From contig NZ_VBSB01000023.1 in NCBI RefSeq assembly GCF_013337765.1, positions 61,251 through 125,250 of the forward strand: a stretch of DNA of 64,000 nt, given 5' to 3'. Shown in pieces: positions 26,229 through 34,650 of the stretch. Source of the DNA: Mycolicibacterium sphagni. Lineage in GTDB: Bacteria > Actinomycetota > Actinomycetes > Mycobacteriales > Mycobacteriaceae. The translations under genes were made by a program, and so were the position numbers. Below the pieces are notes generated by a model. It saw only the letters and a list, made by a program, of their open reading frames with translations. It was not told the DNA's origin and did no database searches. Positions within the stretch are counted from its first letter, which is position 1; every line of letters begins with the position of its first letter.

Positions 26229-27026
26229 TCAGTAAAGGTCCACACGTCGATCCGCGAACAAGTCGACATACTCCGTCAGCGTCTTGTCGTGCGTGCGGGA
26301 CAGGTCGACATCGGCGATCGTGAGTCCGGATCCCGGACCGACGTCGGCAATCACCCAGCCGTCGGGATCGATGATCACACTCCCCTCGGTCCACGGCTGC
26401 CCGCGCTCGACGCCCGCGCGATCACACACAGCGACGAAAACCCGGTTCAGCCGGCCGGTGGACATCGCGGTGATCACCTCGCCGGGCCGCTCGCCCTCGG
26501 GCCGCGGGAACAGCGGCCAGTTCACCGGCGCCGCGATCAGTTCCGCGCCGTCGAGTGCGACTCGCCTGGTCACCTCGCCGAACTCGAGGTCGTAGCAGAC
26601 CATGACCGCGATCGCCCCGTACCGGGTCTTCAGGACCGACGGCAGGTCGGCGCCCCGAGTGAAGATCAGCTTCTCCCGGTCCCACAGGTGTGTCTTGCGG
26701 TAGGTGGCGATCACCCCGTCACGGTCCAGCGCCACCGCGCTGTTGTAGAGCAAGCCGTCATCCCCCAGCTCGCAGAACCCGCCGACGACGATCGCTCCGC
26801 CGGCGGCTGAGCGCCACGCGTCGAACGCGGAATCGCTGGGACGCAACGCTGCCGAGCGGGCTTCGTCGGCATCGGCGAACATATAGCCGGAGGTCGCCAA
26901 TTCGGGCAGCACCACGACGTCGGCACCTTGCGCGACAGCGTCGGCGATGGCGGCGGCGGATAGCTCGATGTTGGCGGCCACTGCGCCGAGAGTCGGCGCG
27001 ATCTGCGCGCAGGCAATGCGGGTCAC
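26229..27026 (-). CDS. Nitrilase-superfamily carbon-nitrogen hydrolase
   Basis: 265-residue C-N hydrolase with the Glu-Lys-Cys triad: E42 (LPELATSGY), K111 (YRKTHLWD) and C144 (MVCYDLEF). Members cleave amides, carbamoyl groups or nitriles. The sequence fits omega-amidase or N-carbamoyl-polyamine amidase-like branches rather than true nitrilases. GTG at 27026. It is divergent from the agmatinase gene, 47 bp apart, which hints that it handles a nitrogen compound from arginine or polyamine breakdown; this is inference. Cytoplasmic. Confidence 0.85.
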   Translation of the reverse strand: MTRIACAQIAPTLGAVAANIELSAAAIADAVAQGADVVVLPELATSGYMFADADEARSAALRPSDSAFDAWRSAAGGAIVVGGFCELGDDGLLYNSAVALDRDGVIATYRKTHLWDREKLIFTRGADLPSVLKTRYGAIAVMVCYDLEFGEVTRRVALDGAELIAAPVNWPLFPRPEGERPGEVITAMSTGRLNRVFVAVCDRAGVERGQPWTEGSVIIDPDGWVIADVGPGSGLTIADVDLSRTHDKTLTEYVDLFADRRVDLY

Positions 27027-27073
27027 CCCTGCAGGCTAGCCTCGCCGCAACGGCCTGGCAGAGGGAGAAAAAC

Positions 27074-28018
27074 ATGGCATCCGAGATCATCGGACCGGTC
27101 GACGCGACCAAGTACCCCCGCTACACCGAACCGTCGACGTTCGCGCGGCTGCCGAGGATTTCCGATGTGCCCGGTGCCGACGTCCGGATCGTCGGTGTGC
27201 CGTTCGACAGCGGGGTGTCCTACCGGCCGGGCGCGCGGTTCGGGCCCTCGCACGTCCGGGCCGCGTCCAAGTTGCTGCGGCCGTTCAACCCTGCCCTCGG
27301 AGTAGCTCCGTTCGCCACCCAGCAGGTGGCCGACTGCGGCGATATCGCGGTGAACCCGTTCAACATCGACGAGGCGATCTCGACCATCGACGCCGCGATG
27401 ACCGACCTGCGCAAGGACGGGTCGACGGTGCTGACGATCGGCGGTGATCACACCATCGCGCTGCCGATCCTGCGCTCGCTGGCCCGCGACCACGGGCCGG
27501 TGGCCGTCCTGCATTTCGACGCCCACCTGGACACCTGGGACACCTACTTCGGGTCGCCGTACACCCACGGCACCCCGTTCCGGCGGGCCAGCGAGGAAGG
27601 GCTCATCGACATGGAGCGCTCGCTGCACATGGGCATCCGCGGGCCGCTGTACAGCAAGACCGACCTGGAGCAGGATTCGGTGTTGGGCTTTCAGGTCATC
27701 CGCTCCGACGATTACGAATTCGACGGTGTCGCAAGCATTGTCGAGCGCATGCGCAAGCGGCTCGATGGCGGCCCGGTGTATGTGTCGATCGACATCGACG
27801 TGCTCGATCCGGCCCATGCGCCCGGCACCGGAACACCCGAGGCCGGCGGGCTGACCTCCCGCGAATTGCTCAACACGCTGCGCGGGCTGGTCGGCCTGGA
27901 CATCGTCGGCGCCGACATCGTCGAGGTGGCCCCGGCCTACGACCACGCGGAGATGACCGGCATTGCCGCCGCCCACGTCGGATTTGAACTTCTCTCGGTG
28001 CTGGCGGCCAACCGATAG
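27074..28018 (+). CDS. speB: Agmatinase / ureohydrolase
   Basis: 314-residue ureohydrolase, which hydrolyses agmatine (or a related guanidino compound) to a diamine plus urea using two Mn ions. Metal ligands: H126 (GGDHT), D149/H151/D153 (FDAHLD) and the DIDVLDP pair near residue 238. SYRPGARFGPSHVR at 49-62 is the family's substrate-side loop. The ATG at 27074 has GGGAG about 8 nt upstream. Substrate choice (agmatine, guanidinobutyrate, guanidinopropionate) cannot be read from sequence alone. Followed by adenylate cyclase 9 bp downstream on the same strand. Confidence 0.9.
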   Translation: MASEIIGPVDATKYPRYTEPSTFARLPRISDVPGADVRIVGVPFDSGVSYRPGARFGPSHVRAASKLLRPFNPALGVAPFATQQVADCGDIAVNPFNIDEAISTIDAAMTDLRKDGSTVLTIGGDHTIALPILRSLARDHGPVAVLHFDAHLDTWDTYFGSPYTHGTPFRRASEEGLIDMERSLHMGIRGPLYSKTDLEQDSVLGFQVIRSDDYEFDGVASIVERMRKRLDGGPVYVSIDIDVLDPAHAPGTGTPEAGGLTSRELLNTLRGLVGLDIVGADIVEVAPAYDHAEMTGIAAAHVGFELLSVLAANR

Positions 28019-28027
28019 GCTGCGAGT

Positions 28028-29371
28028 GTGGGCAGCCTGCGGAAACGCGCTTGTTCGGTGCCGTCGGACGGGCCGAACCAGCGCGCGGATTGTGAGCGCA
28101 TGCAGCGCCGGACCCCGGCCCGCAACCTGCATTGGGCCGAGTCCATCAATCGCCGCCAGCGAGTGCTCAACATCGCGGCGGCCATGGCCGCCGTCGTCAC
28201 CGCGGCCATTGGGATCCTGCAGTTCGTCACCGGCGAGCATTTGGTGGCCATCGGGCTGGTCAACCTGGGCACCGCCGCCATCTTCGGCGTGATTCCGCTG
28301 CTGCACCGCTTTGGCGAGATCCTCGCCCCGCTCGCATTCGTCTTCTTCGCCTTCCTGTCGCTGACGATCGTCGGCTGGCAGGTCGGGACGGACTCCGGCA
28401 TCCAGTTTTACTACCTGGTGTCGGCGTCGCTGGCGGTGTTGGTGCTGGGTATCGAGCACGTCGCGCTGGCGTCGGTAGTCGTCGTCATCGGCGCCGGGCT
28501 GACGATTGCGTCGCAGTTCCTGGTGCCCGGTGACACCGGGATCCAGCCGCGCTGGCTGGTCAACGCCGGCTTTGTCATCACGACGATATCCGCGTGCGTG
28601 ATGGTCTTCGCGACGGTTTGGTACGCGATGCGCGAGGTGTCCCGGGCCGAGGCCGCGATGGAATTCGAGTATCTGCGCTCCGAGGCGCTGCTGGCCAACA
28701 TCCTGCCCGCCAGCATCGCCGCGCGGTTGAAGGAACCCGACCGCGGCGTGATCGCCGATCGATTCGACGACGCCTCGATCCTGTTCGCCGACATCGCCGG
28801 GTTCACCGAGCGGGCCAGCCAGATTCCGCCCGCCGAACTGGTGCGTTTCCTCGACCGGCTGTACACCACCTTCGACCGGCTGGTCGACAAGCACGGCCTG
28901 GAGAAGATCAAGACCACCGGCGACTCCTACATGGTGGTCAGCGGGGTTCCCGAGCCCAGGGACGACCACGCCGAAGCGATCGCGAACCTGGCCCTGGACA
29001 TGGCCAAGGCGGTGCGCGACCTGCGCGACCCCAATGGGCAGCCGGTGCCGTTACGGATGGGGATGGCCGCAGGCCCGGTGGTGGCCGGGGTGGTCGGGGC
29101 CCGCCGGTTCTTCTACGACGTGTGGGGCGACGCCGTCAACGTCGCCTCCCGGATGGAGACCACCGATCTCGAGGGACACATCCAGGTACCGCAGGATCTC
29201 TACGAACGTCTCCGGGACGGCTTCGTGCTCGAAGAGCGGGGCGACGTCGAGGTCAAGGGCAAGGGCGTGATGCACACCTGGTATCTGGTGAGCCGCCGGC
29301 CAGCCCCCGCCCCGGACACCGATCGACCCGCCCAGGAAGAGTCTGGGCGGGTCGAGAGTCCAACCGGATAG
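28028..29371 (+). CDS. cya: Membrane-bound class III adenylate cyclase
   Basis: 447-residue adenylate cyclase, counterpart of Rv1625c. A cytoplasmic N-terminus and six transmembrane helices (residues ~45-205), resembling half a mammalian cyclase, lead through a coiled-coil-like linker (SRAEAAMEFEYLRSEALLANILP) to the catalytic domain. Conserved residues: metal Asp in LFADIAGFTE and in KTTGDSYMV, adenine Lys in GLEKIK, and adenine Asp plus transition-state Asn/Arg in DVWGDAVNVASRME. It functions as a homodimer. Starts with GTG at 28028, 9 bp after speB. Its last codons contain a terminator hairpin. Confidence 0.95.
   Translation: MGSLRKRACSVPSDGPNQRADCERMQRRTPARNLHWAESINRRQRVLNIAAAMAAVVTAAIGILQFVTGEHLVAIGLVNLGTAAIFGVIPLLHRFGEILAPLAFVFFAFLSLTIVGWQVGTDSGIQFYYLVSASLAVLVLGIEHVALASVVVVIGAGLTIASQFLVPGDTGIQPRWLVNAGFVITTISACVMVFATVWYAMREVSRAEAAMEFEYLRSEALLANILPASIAARLKEPDRGVIADRFDDASILFADIAGFTERASQIPPAELVRFLDRLYTTFDRLVDKHGLEKIKTTGDSYMVVSGVPEPRDDHAEAIANLALDMAKAVRDLRDPNGQPVPLRMGMAAGPVVAGVVGARRFFYDVWGDAVNVASRMETTDLEGHIQVPQDLYERLRDGFVLEERGDVEVKGKGVMHTWYLVSRRPAPAPDTDRPAQEESGRVESPTG
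29323..29355. terminator. Bidirectional terminator inside the cya 3' end
   Basis: Perfect 13-bp inverted repeat (29323-29335 and 29343-29355) with a 7-nt loop. On plus it is followed by a stretch reaching GTTTCTTC. It is located within the last ~16 codons of cya and just beyond the stop of the convergent DUF2339 gene, so it can serve both. Confidence 0.65.
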
Positions 29372-29376
29372 TTTCT

Positions 29377-31128
29377 TCAACACGGCGCGAGGGGCGATTC
29401 CTGCCGGGATTCGCTGTCGCTTTCGTCACGTCGGGCGGCCAGGCTGCGCGCGTAGCCGGTGCCCATGGCCAGCAGCACCAGCCCGACCACGATGAAGGCC
29501 ACCACCCGGAAGATCCCGTCGAGGGTGCCCAGGTCGAACAGGAACAGCTTGGCCATCGCCGCCGACGTCAGCACCAGTCCGCCGGCGATCGGTGCGGCCC
29601 GCAGCTCGGGCCGCCGAGTCCGCAACGCCGCCGCGAACAGCCCCGCCGCCAACCCGATCCAGCAGATCGTGGCCGCCATGTGCCCGGCCAGGAATCCCTT
29701 CTCCGGTCCGCCGATCAGCACGCCTGCAGTCACCGTGAACACCGTCAGCCCGTAGACCGACACCAGAGCGGCGGCCACCCAGCCGGTGCGGTGCGCCCAC
29801 GCCACGGTGCCTGCCCACGCCACCAGCACCGCGCTCCCGGCGAGCGTCGACGCCGCCGACGACACCGTGAGGCGCCAGCCGTCGACGAGGATGTCCGGTG
29901 CGTAGACGAAGAACACGACCGCGCCGACGAAGCCCAATCCTGTTGCGGCCCAACGGGCAACGAGAGCACGCCGGCCGGCGACGGCGACCACTGCGCCGAT
30001 CGCCAGGAGAAGCGGCGCGGCGACCTCGCCGTCGAACGCCACCGTGATCGCCACCAGCGCAGCCGCTGCCGACGCCGCCGACCACACCTGAGTAACCACG
30101 CCCGCGACACCGGGCAGCCGATCGGCGAGCAACACGATCGCCAGCAGGCACACCGATACCGCGGCCGCCAGCAGCGCCGCGAGCCACTGGTCCACCGCGA
30201 TCCCGGCGGCTAGCACCGGCACCAGGCCGCCGACGGTCACGATCGCCATCGCGGCCCGGTTGGCTGACGACGGAAGCAGCACCAGGGCACTGGTCACGGC
30301 CAGCAGCGCGGCGACCCCGGTGGCCGCACCGAGCAGCCAGCCGTCCACGGACGACCCGAAGTAGGCGGCCACCAGCGCAACCATGAGAGGCAGGGTCACC
30401 GCCGCCGTGCGCGCGGTGTGCATCCACAGCCAGTCTCTGCCGATCTGGACCAGCAGCGCCGCAGCCGAGAGCGCGATCATGAATCCGATGAGCAGCAGTG
30501 TCACGCCGTTGGTGATGACCGGGGCGAGGATCACGAGCGGCACCAGAACCAGCACAGCAAGCTGCTCGGATCCCCACCGCCGGGCCAGGCTCAACCCGCC
30601 GCCACCGACGAGCGCACCGATCACCAGCGCGACCGGTGCCGCGACCCAGTGGTAGATCGTCGTGACCGCCATGACGTCCATGTAGAGCGCGGCAATGCCG
30701 GTGGCGCTCAGCGCGATTGCGCCGACCTGACCGCCCGGGCGGGCATGCAGGCGGATGCCGATCCCGACCAGGACCGCCCCCAGCACGCCACCGGCGGCCA
30801 CCCGCAGTTCGGGTCTCAACAGACCGGCCTGCGCGGCAAGCACGAGCAGCAGCACCACCCCGATCAGGGTGACGCCGACGCCGGCAACCGCCAGCGCCTT
30901 GCCGATCCAGCCCCGATCCGGGTCCCCCGCGGTAGCCGGCGCCACAACAGGCGGCGGCGGAGGCGGTGGGTAGTACGGCGGTGGCTGAGGTTGCCAATAC
31001 TGCTGCTGCGCCACGGGTGCGTTGAGATCCAGTTGGTTCAGAGTCGCCGAAATCCTGGCCATCTGCGCCGACATCGCGGCGAATTCGTGGGACAGCTGGG
31101 CCAGCACAGCACGCTGCGGATCGTTCAT
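29377..31128 (-). CDS. DUF2339 multi-pass membrane protein
   Basis: 583-residue membrane protein of DUF2339 type. An N-terminal soluble part has a short coiled coil (LAQLSHEFAAMSAQMARISATL) and a Pro/Tyr-rich linker (QPPPYYPPPPPPPVVAP). From about residue 85 follow roughly 18 regularly spaced hydrophobic segments rich in Ala, Val and Gly, with family block WIGKALAVAGVGVTLIGVVLLL. A short charged tail (RRDESDSESRQES) ends it. Function unknown. The ATG at 31128 (or 31137) is the only start that does not run into the response regulator gene. Last gene of the ABC/two-component run. Confidence 0.75.
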   Translation of the reverse strand: MNDPQRAVLAQLSHEFAAMSAQMARISATLNQLDLNAPVAQQQYWQPQPPPYYPPPPPPPVVAPATAGDPDRGWIGKALAVAGVGVTLIGVVLLLVLAAQAGLLRPELRVAAGGVLGAVLVGIGIRLHARPGGQVGAIALSATGIAALYMDVMAVTTIYHWVAAPVALVIGALVGGGGLSLARRWGSEQLAVLVLVPLVILAPVITNGVTLLLIGFMIALSAAALLVQIGRDWLWMHTARTAAVTLPLMVALVAAYFGSSVDGWLLGAATGVAALLAVTSALVLLPSSANRAAMAIVTVGGLVPVLAAGIAVDQWLAALLAAAVSVCLLAIVLLADRLPGVAGVVTQVWSAASAAAALVAITVAFDGEVAAPLLLAIGAVVAVAGRRALVARWAATGLGFVGAVVFFVYAPDILVDGWRLTVSSAASTLAGSAVLVAWAGTVAWAHRTGWVAAALVSVYGLTVFTVTAGVLIGGPEKGFLAGHMAATICWIGLAAGLFAAALRTRRPELRAAPIAGGLVLTSAAMAKLFLFDLGTLDGIFRVVAFIVVGLVLLAMGTGYARSLAARRDESDSESRQESPLAPC

Positions 31129-31180
31129 GGGACCCATCGTCGGGGCACGCCGACCGGGGCGGATGAGTAGTACTACCCGA

Positions 31181-31834
31181 TCACTGCTCTTTGTCGAGCC
31201 CGTGTTCGATCGCGTAACGGGCCAGCTCGACCCGGTTGGCCACCTGGAGTTTCCCAAAGGTCGCCTGCACGTGGTTCTCCACCGTGCGGTGACTCAGGGA
31301 GAGCTTGGCCGCAATCTGCTTGGCGGTCAAGCCTTTTGCCACGTACCGCAAGATCTCGGTCTCACGCTCGGTCAGGCTCGCGGCGGGACCGTCGGGACTC
31401 TTGGCCATCCGGCGGTACTCCCCCAGCACCAGGCCGGCCAGCCCCGGGGTGAACACGGCCCGCCCGGCAGCGGTGGCTCGTACCGCCTCGGCCAGTTCGG
31501 CCCGCGACGCACTCTTCACCAGGTAGCCGATGGCACCCGCCTTCACCGCCTCCAGGACATCGTCTCGCTCGCCGGAGGCCGACAGCACCAGCACCCGCGA
31601 GGACGGCGAGACCTCCAGCACCTGCGCGGTAGCCTGCGCGCCGTCCCCGTCGCCAAGACGCATGTCCATCAGCACGACGGCCGGGCGCACCACCGCGGCC
31701 CTGCGCCGCGCGGACGCCACCCCGTCGGCCGTGGCGACCACGTCGAAACCGTCGTCAGCGAGATCGCGGGCGACCGCGTCTCGCCAGATCGGGTGGTCGT
31801 CGACCACCATCACCGTCGGCGGCTCAGCCACCAC
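31181..31834 (-). CDS. NarL/LuxR-family response regulator
   Basis: 217-residue response regulator. Receiver domain: acidic pair VVDDHP (residues 10-14), phospho-acceptor D57 in VLMDMRLGDGD, and K in GYLVKSAS near 108. A LuxR-type HTH spans ~150-210: LTERETEILRYVAKGLTAKQIAAKLSLSHRTVENHV. GTG start at 31834 overlaps the kinase gene by 11 bp, which couples the pair. Its targets may include the ABC transporter genes upstream. Confidence 0.92.
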   Translation of the reverse strand: MVAEPPTVMVVDDHPIWRDAVARDLADDGFDVVATADGVASARRRAAVVRPAVVLMDMRLGDGDGAQATAQVLEVSPSSRVLVLSASGERDDVLEAVKAGAIGYLVKSASRAELAEAVRATAAGRAVFTPGLAGLVLGEYRRMAKSPDGPAASLTERETEILRYVAKGLTAKQIAAKLSLSHRTVENHVQATFGKLQVANRVELARYAIEHGLDKEQ

Positions 31835-32954
31835 TGCTCCCCCTCGGCACCGTCAGCTCCCACTCGGTTCCACAGGAATCGGTCGACAACGTCGCGGTGC
31901 CACCCAGCGAGTGCAGTCGTCCCACAATCGATTTCGATATTCCCACCCGGCCTTCTCCGGCGGCCTGCTCGAGCCTGCCTGCCGGAATGCCATCACCGTC
32001 GTCGCGAACCGTGACCGTGACCGCATCGCCGAGGTCCTCGACGAACACGAAGGCGTGGGCACGCGGACCGGCATGCGCGACCACGTTGTCCAGTGCATTG
32101 CCCACCGCCGCGTTCAATTCGTCGGCCACCGCGGAGTCCAGGAGCACCGCGGTGCCGGGCAGACTCAGCGATACCCGGTCGGATTCCCGGCGTGAGAACA
32201 GCATCCGCACATCGACCGCACCGGCGCGCTCCTCGGGCCCGGCGCTGGAGATCAGCCGCCGCAGCGCGCGCTCCTGCTCCCCGGCCAGGCCGGCGAGTTC
32301 GGTTGCCTCACCACCCCATTCGGGACCCTTCTTGGCCATCAGCGCCAGCACCTGCACCACACCATCATGTACCTGCCGGGAGAGCCGTTCACGCTCCTCG
32401 AGTGCGGCCGAAAGGCGCACCGCGCGTTCCAGTTCGGCGTGCGCACGCCGCGCGGTCTGAGCGGCCATGCCGACCGCCAGGCCCACCGCCAGCTCGATGA
32501 CGACCGAGGCGTTGCGACCGACATCGAGGTTGACCTGGCCCTTCATCACCGCCGCGGCGGCCATCACCGCCAACCCGGCCGCCATTCCGCCGACCGGGCC
32601 GAGCAGGATCGCGGCCGAAACCGTTGCGTTGGTCGCCCACAACGTCGTTGCCAGCGATTGATTGTCGGCCACCCACTGATCGGAGGCCACCAGCTCGGTG
32701 GACAGCATCAGGGCCACCACGACAACGATCTCGGCGACCACCCATCCAGCACGGCGGCCGAAGCCCTGCAGATAGGCCACCCCGCACACCAGCGTCCACA
32801 CGCTGAGCATTCCGAAGAACACCCAGCCCAGCGCCGGGCGCTCCAGTTCGCCGATCCTGGTGAGCTGGAAGTAGACGGCGTAGCCGTAGCTGAGCAATCG
32901 GAACACCTGCGCCGCTCGCCACAGCGGCGCCGTGGGGTCCGCGCTGACCTGCAC
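31824..32954 (-). CDS. Sensor histidine kinase, NarL-partner type
   Basis: 376-residue histidine kinase. The N-terminal half (residues ~15-165) has five or six transmembrane helices with short loops, like the MacS/DUF5931 group. The DHp helix carries the phosphorylated H196 in RLSRQVHDGVVQVLAL. The HATPase has N-box NALDNVVAHAG, G1 DDGDGI and G2 GRVGISKSIVGR. Starts with GTG at 32954, 6 nt after the ABC ATPase stop, so it appears to be in the transporter operon. The signal is unknown; small periplasmic loops make sensing through the membrane helices or the transporter plausible. Confidence 0.9.
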   Translation of the reverse strand: MQVSADPTAPLWRAAQVFRLLSYGYAVYFQLTRIGELERPALGWVFFGMLSVWTLVCGVAYLQGFGRRAGWVVAEIVVVVALMLSTELVASDQWVADNQSLATTLWATNATVSAAILLGPVGGMAAGLAVMAAAAVMKGQVNLDVGRNASVVIELAVGLAVGMAAQTARRAHAELERAVRLSAALEERERLSRQVHDGVVQVLALMAKKGPEWGGEATELAGLAGEQERALRRLISSAGPEERAGAVDVRMLFSRRESDRVSLSLPGTAVLLDSAVADELNAAVGNALDNVVAHAGPRAHAFVFVEDLGDAVTVTVRDDGDGIPAGRLEQAAGEGRVGISKSIVGRLHSLGGTATLSTDSCGTEWELTVPRGSSGG

Positions 32955-32960
32955 TGCGGA

Positions 32961-33728
32961 TTACATGACTTTCGAGAGGAAGGCCTTGGTGCGGTCGTGC
33001 TGGGGATTGCTCAGGACATCGCGGGGCGGGCCGCTTTCCACGATCACTCCGCCGTCCATGAACACCAACTCGTCGGCGACCTCGCGAGCGAAACCCATCT
33101 CGTGGGTCACCACGATCATCGTCATGCCCTGGCTCGCAAGTTTTTTCATCACACCAAGCACCTCGCCCACGAGCTCTGGGTCCAGTGCCGAGGTCGGCTC
33201 GTCGAACAGCATCAGCTTGGGGTCCATCGCCAGCGCACGGGCGATGGCCACCCGCTGTTGCTGACCGCCCGACAATTGTGCCGGGTAAGCGTCGGCCTTG
33301 TCCGACAAGCCCACCGTGGCGAGCAGCTCGCGCGCACGCTCGATGGCGGCGGCCTTTTTAACCCGCTTGACATGCACCGGTGATTCGATGACGTTGGCCA
33401 GCGCCGTGCGGTGCGGGAACAGGTTGAAGTGCTGGAAGACCATCCCGATGTCGCGGCGTTGCTTGGCGGCGTCCCGCGGGGCCATCTCATGCAGCTTCCC
33501 GCCACGTTCGCGATAACCGATCAGGTCCCCGTCGACGTAAAGCCTCCCGGCACTGACATTCTCTAGGTGGTTGATGCACCGCAGGAAGGTCGACTTGCCG
33601 GACCCTGATGGGCCGACGAGCACCAGCACCCGGCCGCGGCCCACCGTCAGGGTCACACCCTTCAACACGGACAGTGCGCCGAAGTCCTTACACACCCGTT
33701 CGGCGCGAACCATGGGTTCACCTGTCAT
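32961..33728 (-). CDS. Polar amino acid ABC transporter ATPase (GlnQ-type)
   Basis: 255-residue ATPase of the polar amino-acid import family. Walker A is VGPSGSGKSTFLRCINHLE, the Q-loop VFQHFNLFPHRTAL, the signature QLSGGQQQRVAIARAL, and Walker B LMLFDEPTSALDPELV. An insert of ~12 residues (YRERGGKLHEMAPRDAAKQ) precedes the Q-loop, as in GlnQ/ArtP relatives. It overlaps the permease gene by 4 bp. Confidence 0.94.
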   Translation of the reverse strand: MTGEPMVRAERVCKDFGALSVLKGVTLTVGRGRVLVLVGPSGSGKSTFLRCINHLENVSAGRLYVDGDLIGYRERGGKLHEMAPRDAAKQRRDIGMVFQHFNLFPHRTALANVIESPVHVKRVKKAAAIERARELLATVGLSDKADAYPAQLSGGQQQRVAIARALAMDPKLMLFDEPTSALDPELVGEVLGVMKKLASQGMTMIVVTHEMGFAREVADELVFMDGGVIVESGPPRDVLSNPQHDRTKAFLSKVM

Positions 33729-34645
33729 ACGTGTCCGGCCTCCGTCGTGGTCTGCGCCTTCGCCAGTGCCTCAAGTTGTTTGGTGGTCAGCTTCCGGGAA
33801 ATGCCCCGGGAGAAATACCTCTCGAGGTAGTACTGCCCCACCATCAGCACGCTGGTGACCACTAGGTACCAGGTCGCGGCCACCATCAGCAGCGGGACCG
33901 GTTCAAACGTGCGGGCGGCGATCTCCCGAGAGGCGATGCTGTAGAGGTCGTACGAGTAGGGCACGGCGGTCACCAGCGAGGTGGTCTTCAGCATGCTGAT
34001 GACCTCATTGCCGGTCGGCGGGATGATGACCCGCATCGCCTGCGGAAGCACGGTGCGGCGCATCGTCATTCCCCACGACATGCCCAGCGCTGTCGACGCC
34101 TCCGACTGGCCCTCGGGCACAGAAGTGATTCCCGCCCGGATGATCTCGGCCATGTACGCGGCTTCATTCAGGCCAAGACCGATGACCGCCAGCAGGAAGG
34201 GAATCGACAGGTCTTGTAGATCTAGGTGGAAGAACGTCGGGCCGAACGGGATACCGAGCTGGATGTTCTGGTAGATCGTCGGGATCAGACCCCAGAACAC
34301 CAGTTGCACGTACACCGGTGTGCCGCGGAAGATCCACAGGAAAACCCATGCCACCGAACCGAATACAGGGTTGGGCGACAGGCGCATCACTGACAGCACC
34401 ACACCGAGCACAATGCCGATCGCCATCGCGTACACCGTCAGCTGCAGCGTGTTGAACACGCCGAGCATGATGCGGTCGTTGAACAGATAGTCGCGGTAGG
34501 TCGACCAGCCGTACGCCGGGTTGGTGCCCGCACCGTACAGGAACAGCGCGACCAGCACGATGATGACGGTCGCCCCCACCCACCGCCAGGGATGACGAAG
34601 TGGTACCGCGTTGATGGCAGGTGGGGCCGACTCGTCGACAGTCAT
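33725..34645 (-). CDS. Polar amino acid ABC transporter permease
   Basis: 306-residue permease of the HisM/GlnP family with about six membrane helices. After a short N-terminal cytoplasmic tail and TM1 come MLGVFNTLQLTVYAMAIGIVLG, IFRGTPVYVQLVFWG (the family RGTP motif), and the EAA loop EASTALGMSWGMTMRRTVLPQAMRVIIPPTGNE. One permease gene implies a homodimeric channel. The start at 34645 lies 5 nt after the binding-protein stop. Confidence 0.93.
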   Translation of the reverse strand: MTVDESAPPAINAVPLRHPWRWVGATVIIVLVALFLYGAGTNPAYGWSTYRDYLFNDRIMLGVFNTLQLTVYAMAIGIVLGVVLSVMRLSPNPVFGSVAWVFLWIFRGTPVYVQLVFWGLIPTIYQNIQLGIPFGPTFFHLDLQDLSIPFLLAVIGLGLNEAAYMAEIIRAGITSVPEGQSEASTALGMSWGMTMRRTVLPQAMRVIIPPTGNEVISMLKTTSLVTAVPYSYDLYSIASREIAARTFEPVPLLMVAATWYLVVTSVLMVGQYYLERYFSRGISRKLTTKQLEALAKAQTTTEAGHV

Positions 34646-34650
34646 ATCGC

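Noticed and set aside
27023..28969. Minus-strand frame of 648 codons opposite speB and cya
   Set aside because: Both sense genes carry full catalytic motifs; the antisense product is His/Arg/Gly-rich filler.
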